Assembly (NCBI GenBank): GCA_944392715.1
Contig: CALXXQ010000151.1
Coordinates: 1 to 38,943 of the forward strand
DNA length: 38,943 nt
Direction of reading: 5' to 3'
Source: an uncultured Brachyspira sp.
Lineage (GTDB): Bacteria > Spirochaetota > Brachyspiria > Brachyspirales > Brachyspiraceae
Shown here: one piece after another, positions 16,705 through 26,293 of the stretch
Layout: the number at the start of each line of letters is the position of its first letter
Position numbering within the stretch: the first letter of the stretch is position 1
Translations under genes and position numbers: made by a program
The notes under the pieces: model-generated
Database searches by the model: none
Seen by the model: the letters and a program-made list of their open reading frames with translations, nothing else
Told to the model about the DNA's origin: nothing

Positions 16705-18420
16705 ATGATAACTAATACAGAATTAGATACTAAAGGTAAATATTTAAAAGAAAATTTAATAGCATATATAGGAAATAAAAGAAGATTACTTCCATTTATA
16801 GAAAATACTATTTCTAGAATTTTAGAAGAAGATAATACTATAAAAACAGCATTAGATTTATTTGCAGGCAGCGGAAGTGTTTCTAGGCTTTTAAAAACTA
16901 TGAATTTAGAAGTATATTCTAATGATTGGGAATATTATTCTTATATTTTAAATTATGCTCATTTATCTATAAATATAGAAGATTTAGATAATATGTTCAT
17001 TCATACAGGCGGATTAGATAATACTATAGATATGATTAATAATATCAAATATATAGATAATGATGACAGATATATATCTAAATATTATTCTCCTTCAAAT
17101 GATGATAATCCTGACTTAGTAAATGAGAGACTTTTTTATACTCATTATAATGCCGAGAGAATAGATATAATAAGGCATAATATAGAAAAACTTTATCAAA
17201 ATAGTGCTATAAATCAAAAAGAATATTATTATTTGATAGCTTCTATTATATATGAATCAGCTACACATACAAATACTTCAGGTGTTTTTAAGGCTTTTCA
17301 TGCTGGATTTGGAGGAAGAAATAAGGATGCATTACATAGAATATTGGCTCCTATATCATTAAAGAAAATACCTTTATATAGCGGAAAAGATTGTTATGTT
17401 AGTATGGAGGATGCTAATACTTTTGTTCTTAAAAATAAGAATAAGCATTTTGATTTAGTATATTTAGACCCTCCTTATAATCAGCATCAATATGGAAGTA
17501 ATTATCATTTATTAAATACTATAGCTTTATGGGATAAGCCTAAAATTAATAAAAATATATATGTAAATGGAAAGAAAACTGATAAAGGCGGTATCAGAAA
17601 GGATTGGACAAAAACTAAATCTCTATACTGCTATAAAAAAACTGCTAAAGATACTTTAATAAATTTATTGGATAATATAGATTCTAAGCATATAGTTATG
17701 AGCTATTCTACAGATGGCATAATAGAATATGATGATTTGATTTCTATATTAGAGAATAAAGGTAAATTAGAAATAGTTACTTCAGAATATACTAAATATA
17801 GAGGTGCTAAAAGGTCTGTAGTAAATAAAACGAAAAATGTAGAGTATTTATTTGTTATTGATACTGAAAAAAGAAATTATAATAATATAAATAAAAAATT
17901 AAAATATATAGAAAAAATTAGATTGAAATTGGATAATCCTTTAGATTGTTCCAAAGATAGTATTATGTTTGAATGCAATGGGGAAGGGGAGATCGTATTA
18001 GATTTAAAGTATTCTGTTCATATAATAAATAAAGATGAAATGTGTAATAATCTCAAAAATAAAAGCCTAGAGTATATCAAAATGTTTTCTTTATTTTTGG
18101 ATAAATATATTAAAGATGATAATATTGAGGCTTTAAGAATATATTCATACCATATCAATACTGCTATATTATCTAATAATATTAAACTTATAAAATATTT
18201 TGGAGAGTATATATTAAAGATTTACAGCAGATTATGTTCTTCAAAATCAAATGAATATTTATTTGATATTACAAATAATATTTTAGATATTATATCTTAT
18301 TGTAATAATAATGATATTAGCATTATTTCTAAGATAAAACAGAGAATAATTTATAATATAACACATTCAAATATATCCGAAATTAATAAAAATAACTTGT
18401 TAATTAGACTTGAAAAATAA
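16705..18420 (+). CDS. D12-class adenine-specific DNA methyltransferase with C-terminal extension
   Basis: Transfers methyl from SAM to the N6 of adenine in DNA. N-terminal YIGNKRRLLPFI (21-32) and motif I LDLFAGSGSV (50-59) bind SAM; motif IV is DPPYNQHQY from residue 255. The region to about residue 385 forms the D12 fold with its target-recognition insert, and it ends with the strand EYLFVID. The remaining 185 or so residues (about 390-571) match nothing I recognise; they look like a short beta segment (SIMFECNGEGEIVLDL) then helices. No restriction endonuclease lies next to it, so it may be an orphan methylase, or the extension may hold another activity. No SD precedes the ATG. Confidence 0.88.
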   Translation: MITNTELDTKGKYLKENLIAYIGNKRRLLPFIENTISRILEEDNTIKTALDLFAGSGSVSRLLKTMNLEVYSNDWEYYSYILNYAHLSINIEDLDNMFIHTGGLDNTIDMINNIKYIDNDDRYISKYYSPSNDDNPDLVNERLFYTHYNAERIDIIRHNIEKLYQNSAINQKEYYYLIASIIYESATHTNTSGVFKAFHAGFGGRNKDALHRILAPISLKKIPLYSGKDCYVSMEDANTFVLKNKNKHFDLVYLDPPYNQHQYGSNYHLLNTIALWDKPKINKNIYVNGKKTDKGGIRKDWTKTKSLYCYKKTAKDTLINLLDNIDSKHIVMSYSTDGIIEYDDLISILENKGKLEIVTSEYTKYRGAKRSVVNKTKNVEYLFVIDTEKRNYNNINKKLKYIEKIRLKLDNPLDCSKDSIMFECNGEGEIVLDLKYSVHIINKDEMCNNLKNKSLEYIKMFSLFLDKYIKDDNIEALRIYSYHINTAILSNNIKLIKYFGEYILKIYSRLCSSKSNEYLFDITNNILDIISYCNNNDISIISKIKQRIIYNITHSNISEINKNNLLIRLEK

Positions 18421-18474
18421 TAAAAAAATATTATATTATTAATGATATATATTTTTTACAATTAAAGAGTACAT

Positions 18475-18924
18475 ATGTTAAAAATACTAATAAAAGTTGT
18501 AGCTTTATTATATATAGGGAGTTTATTATTATATTCTCAAAATCCTGCTGATGTTGATTCTGCTTTGAAAGCTATAAATGATATAAGAGAAAATGAAGGT
18601 TTATATTTATTAGAAACTAATGATGAAATTAATAATATAGCAAATATTAGAGCTAAAGAGCTTGCCATAAGTTTTTCGCATATAAGGCCTAATAATACAA
18701 GATATGATGAACTGCTTTATACGCATAGGATAAGGGTATTTTCTTCAGATGAGAATATTGCCTATAGATTCAAGAATGCTGAAACTGTTATAAGCTATTG
18801 GATGAATTCTGATCAGTATAAAATTAATATCTTGAGTGAAAAGTTCACGCATGTAGGAATATCGCATTATTCTGTTAATGGAGAGGACTTTTGGGTGGCT
18901 ATATTCGTACAATTAAGAAGATAA
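18475..18924 (+). CDS. Secreted CAP-domain (SCP/PR1-like) protein
   Basis: A 149-residue exported protein. A hydrophobic N-terminus of about 20 residues ending near LLLYSQ is a signal peptide. The rest is one bacterial CAP domain: INDIRENEGL, IANIRAKELAISFSHIRPNN, SDENIAYRF, VISYWMNSDQYKINIL and FTHVGISHY give the His and Glu residues of the cavity. Bacterial CAP proteins have mostly unknown roles. It follows the methyltransferase by 54 bases and may share its transcript. It faces hflX with only 13 bases between and no clear terminator. Confidence 0.9.
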   Translation: MLKILIKVVALLYIGSLLLYSQNPADVDSALKAINDIRENEGLYLLETNDEINNIANIRAKELAISFSHIRPNNTRYDELLYTHRIRVFSSDENIAYRFKNAETVISYWMNSDQYKINILSEKFTHVGISHYSVNGEDFWVAIFVQLRR

Positions 18925-18937
18925 AGATATTATTTAT

Positions 18938-20053
18938 TTAATTATTATTATTCATTTCTAATATAGTATTTAATATTTTATTTCTTAAAGTGTCTATATT
19001 GATATTGTTTTTAGCACTTATTAGCACAGCATCATCATAATATGTAAATATTTTATTCTTTTGTATTTCATCTATACTATCAGATTTATTAAATATGACA
19101 ATTCTTTTTATATGAGAGGCTTCTATTTCTTTTATTATAGTTTCAACTTGAATTAATTTATCTTCTATATTTTCATCGCTTGCATCGGCTAAATGAAGGA
19201 GTAAATCAGCCTCAACAACTTCAGATAATGTAGATTTGAAAGATGCTACCAAAGTATGAGGAAGTCTATCTATAAACCCTACAGTATCGCTTATTATAGC
19301 TTCTACAGGAGTATCATCAGAAATATATAATTTTCTTGTATGAGTATCCAATGTAGCAAATAATTTATCTTCTACATAAACATTTTCTTTGCAAAGTAAA
19401 TTAAATAATGTGCTTTTTCCAGCATTAGTATATCCTACTATAGCAATTCTAAATGTATTTCCTCTTCCTTTTCTTCCTACACTTGCAGATTTTTCTACTT
19501 TACTCAATTGAGATTTTAATTTATGTATACGTTCTCTTGCTCTTCTTCTGTCATATTCTAATTGTTTTTCACCAGCACCGCCTCTTAATCCTATACCGCC
19601 TTTTATTTGGCTTAAATTAGTTCTTTTTCCTTTTAATCTCGGATATTCAAATTCTAAAAATGCTAATTCTACCTGCATTTTAGCTGTAAGAGTTTTAGCC
19701 CTTATGGCAAATATTTCTAATATTATTTCAGTTCTTGTGAGTGCTGTTATATTAGAGCCTTCTTCTATAGCATTAACCTGTGAACCGCTTAATTCATTAT
19801 CAAATATAAAATATTCAACACCATCAATTAAAGCACTTTCTTTTAAACTTTCTAATTTTCCAGTTCCTATATAAGTGCCTGCTGCTATCTTTTGCTGTAT
19901 AAATGAATATTGATTTATTACTTCATATCCCGCAGTATCGCATAGCATAGAAAGTTCATTTAATATATTTTCTGCATTTAATTTATTATTTCTATATTGC
20001 TTACTGTCAGCTACAAATATTATATATGCTTTTTTATTATTCTTATTATCCAT
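18938..20053 (-). CDS. hflX: Ribosome-associated GTPase HflX
   Basis: GTPase that binds and splits stalled 70S or 50S-associated ribosomes in stress. The N-terminal HflX domain holds YIGTGKLESL and FDNELSGSQ, then the glycine-rich GGIGLRGGAGEKQLEYDRR (152-170) and a helical linker. The G domain has P-loop GYTNAGKS (207-214), TLDTHTRK switch I, DTVGF (256-260) and NKSD. Length (371) is normal. There is no strong SD; it follows yqeK by 8 bases and is likely coupled. It is the last gene of the long minus-strand cluster. Confidence 0.96.
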   Translation of the reverse strand: MDNKNNKKAYIIFVADSKQYRNNKLNAENILNELSMLCDTAGYEVINQYSFIQQKIAAGTYIGTGKLESLKESALIDGVEYFIFDNELSGSQVNAIEEGSNITALTRTEIILEIFAIRAKTLTAKMQVELAFLEFEYPRLKGKRTNLSQIKGGIGLRGGAGEKQLEYDRRRARERIHKLKSQLSKVEKSASVGRKGRGNTFRIAIVGYTNAGKSTLFNLLCKENVYVEDKLFATLDTHTRKLYISDDTPVEAIISDTVGFIDRLPHTLVASFKSTLSEVVEADLLLHLADASDENIEDKLIQVETIIKEIEASHIKRIVIFNKSDSIDEIQKNKIFTYYDDAVLISAKNNINIDTLRNKILNTILEMNNNN

Positions 20054-20061
20054 AAAAGATT

Positions 20062-20631
20062 TTAACCAGTAACTAATGAATTATAAAGTTCTATTGTTTT
20101 ATCAGATAAATATTGATTTTTACTTAAAACAAAACTTATAGATTCTAATACAACTTCCAAAAATGCTTTATTAAAATCAATAAAAATTTTTTCTCTGATT
20201 CTGTCAGCAGTTTCAAGTTTTCTTGTAGGCTCAAGATAATCGGCAGCATATATTATCTTTTCAAGCATACTCATATTACCATGTCCTACAGTATGGCTTT
20301 CTATAGCATTTAAAATTTCTTTGTCTTTTATATTAAATTCTTTTTCTGTTATTATAGAACTTACTCTAGCATGAAGCAAAGCACCTGTTATATATTTAGG
20401 ATACTCAATATTATCATTTTCCAATATAATTTTACGCATTTCATCATCTTTATATCTTTTTCCCAAATCATGACATAATGCGGCAATAGAAGCTTTATTA
20501 ATATCTATATTGTATTTTTCAGCTATTTCAACAGATAGTTCTCTAGTTGATAATATATGTTTTTCTCTAAAAGGCAAATATTCTTTTATATATTTTATTA
20601 TCTTTAATTCCTGATTATTAAATTCTTTCAT
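20062..20631 (-). CDS. yqeK: YqeK-like HD-domain Ap4A hydrolase
   Basis: HD-family hydrolase. Bacterial YqeK proteins cleave diadenosine tetraphosphate symmetrically to ADP. Visible metal ligands: H25 (EKHILSTRELS), the HD pair in AALCHDLGKRY, GALLHARV, IESHTVG and IIYAADYLEP. The 189 residues are full length. In many bacteria yqeK sits by nadD or rsfS; here it is between a beta-barrel gene and hflX. SD is weak (AGAG). Confidence 0.9.
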   Translation of the reverse strand: MKEFNNQELKIIKYIKEYLPFREKHILSTRELSVEIAEKYNIDINKASIAALCHDLGKRYKDDEMRKIILENDNIEYPKYITGALLHARVSSIITEKEFNIKDKEILNAIESHTVGHGNMSMLEKIIYAADYLEPTRKLETADRIREKIFIDFNKAFLEVVLESISFVLSKNQYLSDKTIELYNSLVTG

Positions 20632-20641
20632 AATTAATACT

Positions 20642-21370
20642 CTATTGTTTTTGTTCCTCTTCTTTTTTAGCTTGAGATGTATTAAAAGGACTGAATCTTA
20701 ATCCTACCTGCAAACCAAATCCGAAACTATCTACTGATATATATTTTTTTTCATCTATTTTTTCTCTAGTTCCAAATTCATAATCCAAATAAAGACCGAA
20801 ATTTGCACCTACATTATAATTATTAAATACAGAATAATCAAAAGTTAATTTTACATAAGGTATTACATTCATCTTATCATATTTATTAACTATGCTGTAC
20901 ATATCCACTGTGCTTCCTGCAGCTGTATAATTAGTTCCATGTGTTGTTGTTCTTTCTTCTATATTTCCAGCTATAGGAATTTTTAATCCGCCGCCTATAC
21001 CAATAGAGAAATCATTGATATTAATTTTTGGCAAAATACCTACTTGAAGGCTATGAAATGCAGTTGAATTTGCTATTTTAGTAGTAGAATCAGATGGCAG
21101 AGAATATGAATAAGTATCATAACTGTATCCTGCCTCTCCTAATATACTAAGACCTATATTATTTTTAAAATCTATTACATATCCAAATAAAGCTGTAACT
21201 CCTACATCAAAGCCTGTATTAATCTTTCTAGTAGTTCCTTCTATTGTACCCATAGGTATTCCTATAGAAAGCCCAAATGGTACATTTATTATTCCTTCAA
21301 ATCCGCTTGCTGCTAAAAGAGATAAGTTAATTGATATAAAAATACTTATAATTAATAATAATTTTTTCAT
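20642..21370 (-). CDS. Putative outer-membrane beta-barrel protein
   Basis: A 242-residue exported protein. A signal peptide ends near SLLAAS. The mature part consists of alternating-polarity strands rich in Gly, Tyr and Phe (GFDVGVTALFGYVID, IGLSILGEAGYSY, FSIGIGGGLKIP, YNVGANFGLYLDYEFG, GFGLQVGLRFSPF), as expected of a porin-like barrel of about eight to ten strands. A charged tail (AKKEEEQKQ) follows the last strand, so the usual terminal aromatic signal is not at the end. I know no named family. An AAGGAG SD lies 13 bases upstream, slightly far. Confidence 0.7.
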   Translation of the reverse strand: MKKLLLIISIFISINLSLLAASGFEGIINVPFGLSIGIPMGTIEGTTRKINTGFDVGVTALFGYVIDFKNNIGLSILGEAGYSYDTYSYSLPSDSTTKIANSTAFHSLQVGILPKININDFSIGIGGGLKIPIAGNIEERTTTHGTNYTAAGSTVDMYSIVNKYDKMNVIPYVKLTFDYSVFNNYNVGANFGLYLDYEFGTREKIDEKKYISVDSFGFGLQVGLRFSPFNTSQAKKEEEQKQ

Positions 21371-21505
21371 ATTTACAATTAACTCCTTAAATTATTTTTT
21401 TATTAATTTAAATATATATTTTTTTATAAATTTAGCAAATATAATTATATATATTATCGTAATTAATTTCTTATTTTTATAAATGACTTATTAAATGGAA
21501 GGATA

Positions 21506-22900
21506 TTATTTTCCTATACAAAAATTGGCAAATATTTCATTTATCACTTCTTCAGCATCTATTTTACCGCTTACATTTCCAAGTATATTATTTAATATAT
21601 TCATCTCTTCAGCAATTTCATCTAATGAGTAAGAATTTTTAGATTTTTCTATACATATATTGATTTGCTCAAGTCCTCTTTGCAAATATCCTTTTTCTCT
21701 ATTATTAACATAGCTTTCTTTATTGAAAATATCAATATCTGAATCAGCAACATGATTTTTTAAAGCCTGAATTAATATATTTTTTCCTTCTTCTGTTTTG
21801 GTGCTTATATTTATAATATTACTGTTTTCTATTTTATAATTAAATTTTTTCTCTTCATCGCTTTTATTTAGAATAAATATAATATTTTTATTATTTAATG
21901 TATTTAAGAACTCTATTAAATTTATATCATCTTCATCTGCATCAATACTGCTGTCAAAAACGGCAAGTACAATATCTGCATCATCAGCACATTTTTTAGC
22001 CCTCTCAATTCCTTCTAATTCTATATCATTATCTGCTTCCTTATGAAAACCAGCTGTATCCATAATATAAAAAGGTATATTTTCTATGTAAATATTCTCA
22101 CTTAAAAAATCTCTTGTAGTTCCTGCTATATTAGAAACAATAGCTCTTTCATTTCCTAGCATCATATTAAATATACTGCTTTTACCAGCATTAACTTTTC
22201 CTAGTATTGCTACTTTAATGCCGTTTATTAGATTTTCAACTCTTTTGGAATTTGATAATATATTTTCTATATCATTTTTTATTTGAATGAACATTTCTAT
22301 TAATTTATCATAAGAAAAACTTTCAGTATCATCTTCTGGAAAATCCAATTCACCATAAACTAGCATAAGAGAATTTTTTATATTCTCTCTAAGCTTATCT
22401 ATTTCTCTAGTAAGCCTTCCTCTCATTTTGTATATGCTTGCTTCTGCCATAAGTTTATTATTAGAATCAATTAAATCATGTATAGCTTCAGCCTCACTTA
22501 TACCAATTCTTCCATTTATATATGCTCTGTATGTGAACTCGCCTCTATTAGCAGCTCTAGCCCCATTTCTAATTAAAAGATTCATAAGAGAATCTATAAC
22601 TACAATACTTCCATGCGATATGAATTCAATTGTATCTTCTGAAGTAAATGTATTAGGGGATAGGGTAGAGAGTACTATAAGCTCATCTATTGGTATATTA
22701 TTTTCATCTTTTATCAAAGCATAATAGCTTTTTCTATGTTCAAAGTTTTTTATATTTTTATTCTCATCATTAGCATAAAAACATATTTTAGATGCTATTT
22801 CTAATGATTTGCTTCCAGACATTCTTATTATTGCTAATGCACTCTTTGAATACGGAGTTGCCAATGCTGCTATAGTGTCTTTTATATCGTATTCATTCAT
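21506..22900 (-). CDS. mnmE: tRNA uridine-34 modification GTPase MnmE
   Basis: With MnmG it builds the 5-carboxymethylaminomethyl group on U34 of certain tRNAs. The N-terminal folate-binding domain opens with DTIAALATPYSKSALAIIRMSG. A helical domain holds the inserted G domain: P-loop GKVNAGKS (234-241), TTRD (261-264), DTAGF (281-285) and NKSD. The C-terminal FCIGK carries the conserved catalytic cysteine motif C-x-G-K. It is full length at 464. It lies with tsaE in a cluster rich in tRNA and ribosome functions. Confidence 0.97.
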   Translation of the reverse strand: MNEYDIKDTIAALATPYSKSALAIIRMSGSKSLEIASKICFYANDENKNIKNFEHRKSYYALIKDENNIPIDELIVLSTLSPNTFTSEDTIEFISHGSIVVIDSLMNLLIRNGARAANRGEFTYRAYINGRIGISEAEAIHDLIDSNNKLMAEASIYKMRGRLTREIDKLRENIKNSLMLVYGELDFPEDDTESFSYDKLIEMFIQIKNDIENILSNSKRVENLINGIKVAILGKVNAGKSSIFNMMLGNERAIVSNIAGTTRDFLSENIYIENIPFYIMDTAGFHKEADNDIELEGIERAKKCADDADIVLAVFDSSIDADEDDINLIEFLNTLNNKNIIFILNKSDEEKKFNYKIENSNIINISTKTEEGKNILIQALKNHVADSDIDIFNKESYVNNREKGYLQRGLEQINICIEKSKNSYSLDEIAEEMNILNNILGNVSGKIDAEEVINEIFANFCIGK

Positions 22901-22909
22901 ATTTTACTC

Positions 22910-23941
22910 TTAATTATTTTCTTCTATATGCTGCATTTTCTTTTGAAGCTTTTTATTTTCTTTTAATTCTTTTTTAAGTTTTTTCTTTTCTAATTCTCTT
23001 ATTTTTTTATTTTCTTTTTCTTCTAATTTTAAGGCTGTTTGTAAATTACCATTATTTATTATGTATTCAACACAAAAATCATAATCTTTCTGCATTATAT
23101 TAAGCTCTGGAATTTGTTTTGCAAATTTAACATAATCAGATTCTTTAAGCATTGTTATAATATATTCGCTTTCATTAAATGAATTTTCTTTAAATAATTG
23201 ATTTATTTCGCTTGTAGTCATGTCTTCTATATTGAATCTGAATCTTTTTGTTAAATATCTTTTAAATATGAATGTAAGTTCAAAATAATATTCAGCATAT
23301 CTGTTTTCATTATAGTAAACATTTATATCCATATCCTTTAATGCATTTAAAGCTTCTGTATCTTCTTTTATATTTATTTTATCATTGAATTTCTTTTCTA
23401 TATATTTTATAACAGCAAAAATCAATACTATTAATCCTATAATTGCTATAATAATCAAAGCAACAAATCCCCAAACATATTTAGGCATAGGTATTCCAAT
23501 TGTGCTTTTCATAGGAGGTAAAGTTTCGCCGTCAGAGAAAGGATATACCAATACTGTAATATCTTCTCCATGTAATTCATGATACTCATTATTATAATTA
23601 TATGAAATCTTAAATGGATATACCACAAATTGACCTACATCATAAAAACCTAATTTATATTTTATGATTCTCTCTTTATATTCCCTTGCGTCTTTAATTG
23701 TATTTTCAACAGATATTATTCTGCATTTATTATCTCTATCATCAAATGATAAATCCTCAAAATTATAATTTATATTATTTTTTGATATTATATGAACTTC
23801 ATAATCTATAGTATTTCCAATTACAACATTAACAGATGAAATACTAGTTTTTACATTTACTATAATATTTTTATCCATTTGTTTGGAACATGACATTAAT
23901 ATAGTAAATATCATTATAAATAATATAAATAATTTTTTCAT
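22910..23941 (-). CDS. BatD/DUF4381-like membrane lipoprotein
   Basis: A 343-residue protein with a lipoprotein signal (TILMSC), an extracytoplasmic beta-rich domain to about residue 150, one strong transmembrane helix at about 158-182 (VWGFVALIIIAIIGLIVLIFAV), and a cytoplasmic part with the YAEYYFELTFIFKRYL and MTTSEI segments seen in BatD and DUF4381-type proteins of MoxR/VWA loci. The C-terminus is a lysine/glutamate-rich coiled coil (about 305-343). No MoxR or BatA/B genes are adjacent. It overlaps tsaE by four bases (ATGA) and leads into mnmE. Family call is tentative; function unknown. Confidence 0.6.
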   Translation of the reverse strand: MKKLFILFIMIFTILMSCSKQMDKNIIVNVKTSISSVNVVIGNTIDYEVHIISKNNINYNFEDLSFDDRDNKCRIISVENTIKDAREYKERIIKYKLGFYDVGQFVVYPFKISYNYNNEYHELHGEDITVLVYPFSDGETLPPMKSTIGIPMPKYVWGFVALIIIAIIGLIVLIFAVIKYIEKKFNDKINIKEDTEALNALKDMDINVYYNENRYAEYYFELTFIFKRYLTKRFRFNIEDMTTSEINQLFKENSFNESEYIITMLKESDYVKFAKQIPELNIMQKDYDFCVEYIINNGNLQTALKLEEKENKKIRELEKKKLKKELKENKKLQKKMQHIEENN

Positions 23942-24387
23942 GAAATTAAACTAATCCTATATAATCTATTATTTTCTTCATTCATTTCTATTTCAAATAA
24001 ATAATATGGTGCTTCAAAATAGTCTATGAATTTATTTCCCCATTCTATCATAGTAATTCCATTTTCTCTTATTTTATCTTTAAAACCTATATCATCTAGT
24101 TCTTCTTTTTTTTCAAGTCTATAAAGATCTACATGCCTTAATATACTTTCTTCACCATTAAGAATTATATCATATTCATTTATTAAAGTAAAAGAAGGAC
24201 TGCTTACTATATCTTCGCTTTCCATTAATCTTGATAGTATTCTAACAAATGTAGTTTTACCAAATCCAAGATTTCCATCCATTATTATAATGTCTCCGTC
24301 TTTTAATATGCTTTTTAAGTATTCAGCAATATTTTTTATATTATCGAGACTTATATTTTTCTCTTCTTTAAGAATTTCTTTTTTCAT
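23938..24387 (-). CDS. tsaE: tRNA threonylcarbamoyladenosine synthesis ATPase TsaE
   Basis: ATPase that recycles the TsaB-TsaD complex in t6A37 formation. Walker A is GNLGFGKTT (38-46); SSPSFTLINEY, HVDLYRLEK and MIEWGNKF are diagnostic for the YjeE/TsaE family. The 149 residues are full length. tsaB and tsaD are not in the window. Its stop codon overlaps the start of the next gene. Confidence 0.95.
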   Translation of the reverse strand: MKKEILKEEKNISLDNIKNIAEYLKSILKDGDIIIMDGNLGFGKTTFVRILSRLMESEDIVSSPSFTLINEYDIILNGEESILRHVDLYRLEKKEELDDIGFKDKIRENGITMIEWGNKFIDYFEAPYYLFEIEMNEENNRLYRISLIS

Positions 24388-24428
24388 AGTTTATTTTTTT
24401 ATTATTAAAATATCTTAAAAATAATATA

Positions 24429-25409
24429 TTATAGATTATTATTTGTCAAATATTCAGTATTATATTTTTCGTTATTATAAATAGCCATCATTTCCATAAT
24501 AGCAAATATAGATATTAATCTTAAGGCAAAATTATTCATATCAAGCCCTGCTAATATAAACATAGTAAAAATTATTAATCTTGGATAATAAGATTTTGAT
24601 ACTATAGATGTTATAAAAGAAGTAAATAAAGTCATCAAAAACATTATCATAATTACCATATATATAGTAAATGGTAAATATATAACAATTCCCAAAGCCC
24701 CTAAAAATGACATTATAATTAAAAAGAAGCTGCTTCCAAACATTAATATTGCAATTATTGATAATACAATAGCTGCAGTTATTAAAAAGAATGATTTACT
24801 AATATTTTTCATAACTATTTTCTTAATAAATAGTAATATATAAACTATTATCAATACTAAAAATGAGAAAGATGATAATTTACTCATATAGCTTGAAATA
24901 AAGCTTGATATATAATGAAAAGCATCTGTATCTATTATTTTATTTGCTGATAATAAAATATAATTAATATCAGATGATAATAAAGAAACTAAAATAAATA
25001 CATATATTCCTCTTTCTAATTCTATTATATTTTTTGAGAATATTATTGATATTAGAATTTTTACTGTAAGTATAAATATAGATATAAAATATAATAATTC
25101 TATGAAATTATGAATATTAATTTCCATAACATATAATTTTAGAGTTCCTAATATTAAAAATAGTATGCCTAATATTGCAGTTGATAGCTGAGAATTAAAT
25201 AAACAGCTGTAGAATTTATAAAATACCAATAGGAAAAATGATATTAATACTACATAATCTAAAATAAATGTTATTAAATATATAAATGAATTATTATCTA
25301 TAACTACAGCTCTAAAAAATAAATAGTTAAAAAATACAATAGCAATTAATATGTATGACCAAAAATTATATGTGCCTACAAAAGAAATATTTTTATTCAT
25401 TTGAATCAT
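24429..25409 (-). CDS. Polytopic membrane protein of unknown function
   Basis: A 326-residue protein made almost wholly of hydrophobic segments; I count about nine or ten likely helices, with short polar loops and few conserved charged residues. I recognise no transporter or enzyme motif. The frame has ATGs at 25409 and 25400; the first has a weak GGAT about 9 bases upstream. It lies between the L,D-transpeptidase gene and tsaE on the same strand, so an envelope role is possible but unproven. Base composition is like its neighbours. Confidence 0.65.
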   Translation of the reverse strand: MIQMNKNISFVGTYNFWSYILIAIVFFNYLFFRAVVIDNNSFIYLITFILDYVVLISFFLLVFYKFYSCLFNSQLSTAILGILFLILGTLKLYVMEINIHNFIELLYFISIFILTVKILISIIFSKNIIELERGIYVFILVSLLSSDINYILLSANKIIDTDAFHYISSFISSYMSKLSSFSFLVLIIVYILLFIKKIVMKNISKSFFLITAAIVLSIIAILMFGSSFFLIIMSFLGALGIVIYLPFTIYMVIMIMFLMTLFTSFITSIVSKSYYPRLIIFTMFILAGLDMNNFALRLISIFAIMEMMAIYNNEKYNTEYLTNNNL

Positions 25410-25473
25410 TAACTATTATCCGATTATAATATATCTTACTATAGTAATATTTTTATTAAAAAATTTCAAGGAG

Positions 25474-26220
25474 TTAAAATACATAGTTTCCATTTGAATC
25501 TATTTTTATATTCAATTCTTTTTTGGTATTTTGAAATATATCATAACCTTCTTTTATATTTTTCCAAAAGTTTATTATAGCTTTATTGTAATTCTTTGCA
25601 TGATAATTGAAATTTTCTTCATTCATTTTAAAAGGGAATATATAAACAGGTATTTTATTTTGTCCATTATCTTTAGCATATACAGCATATAAATATATTT
25701 CTTTTATTTTATCATCAGTCATAGGCATGCATCCTATAGTAACATTAGCACCATGAATAAATATATCTCCTCCCAATCTTTGGGCATTACTTTTCTTTTT
25801 ATCAGATTCATTAGGGTAGTTTATGCCTAAAGATAAATAGTAGCTGCTTGCAGGATTAAATCTGTCAATATAGTAAAAACCTTCAGGAACTTGTAAATCT
25901 CCTTCCATTCTTTTAGGACCTAATATCCCTGATTTTGCTGAGATATTGTATACTGCTATTTTTTTATATATATTATCAGATTTATTTTTAGCATATATTT
26001 CTAGTATATCTTCATCTTTATATGCTGTTATTAATATATTTAGTTCTTCTAATTTGATATTATTATTTTTTAATGTGTTTTTTATAAGATTATCTTTTTC
26101 TTTTATTGCAGTTCTTACTCTGCTATATCTTTTTTGGTCATTTAAAAAATCGCCTGCAAATAAAATAGAATTAATCATAATAAAAATAATAAAAATAATG
26201 ATTATATTTTTATTTTTCAT
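25474..26220 (-). CDS. Exported L,D-transpeptidase (YkuD/YafK-like)
   Basis: A 248-residue protein with an N-terminal signal sequence (cleavage near ILFAG). The catalytic segment reads GGDIFIHGANVTIGCMPM, giving H156 and nucleophile C164 in the H-G-x5-G-C form typical of YafK-type L,D-transpeptidases. YafK-type enzymes act on peptidoglycan, either crosslinking it or cleaving attached lipoprotein. GPKRMEGDLQVPEGFY upstream is also typical (E-G-D-x-x-T/V-P-x-G). SD AAGGAGAG lies 7 bases from the ATG. First gene of the long minus-strand run. Confidence 0.88.
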   Translation of the reverse strand: MKNKNIIIIFIIFIMINSILFAGDFLNDQKRYSRVRTAIKEKDNLIKNTLKNNNIKLEELNILITAYKDEDILEIYAKNKSDNIYKKIAVYNISAKSGILGPKRMEGDLQVPEGFYYIDRFNPASSYYLSLGINYPNESDKKKSNAQRLGGDIFIHGANVTIGCMPMTDDKIKEIYLYAVYAKDNGQNKIPVYIFPFKMNEENFNYHAKNYNKAIINFWKNIKEGYDIFQNTKKELNIKIDSNGNYVF

Positions 26221-26264
26221 AAATGCTCTCCTTATCGTGAAATATCGTCATAAAAAATATTTTC

Positions 26265-26293
26265 TTGATAAAAATGGTTTTTCATTGTATCAT
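26265..26293 (+). promoter_or_regulatory. Promoter for the thioredoxin-like/GNAT pair
   Basis: TTGATA (26265-26270), a 17-base spacer and TATCAT (26288-26293), 31 bases before the start codon of the thioredoxin-like gene. Confidence 0.55.

Noticed and set aside
16705-18924. Methyltransferase plus next gene as a restriction-modification pair
   Set aside because: The next gene is a secreted CAP-domain protein with a signal peptide, not a nuclease.
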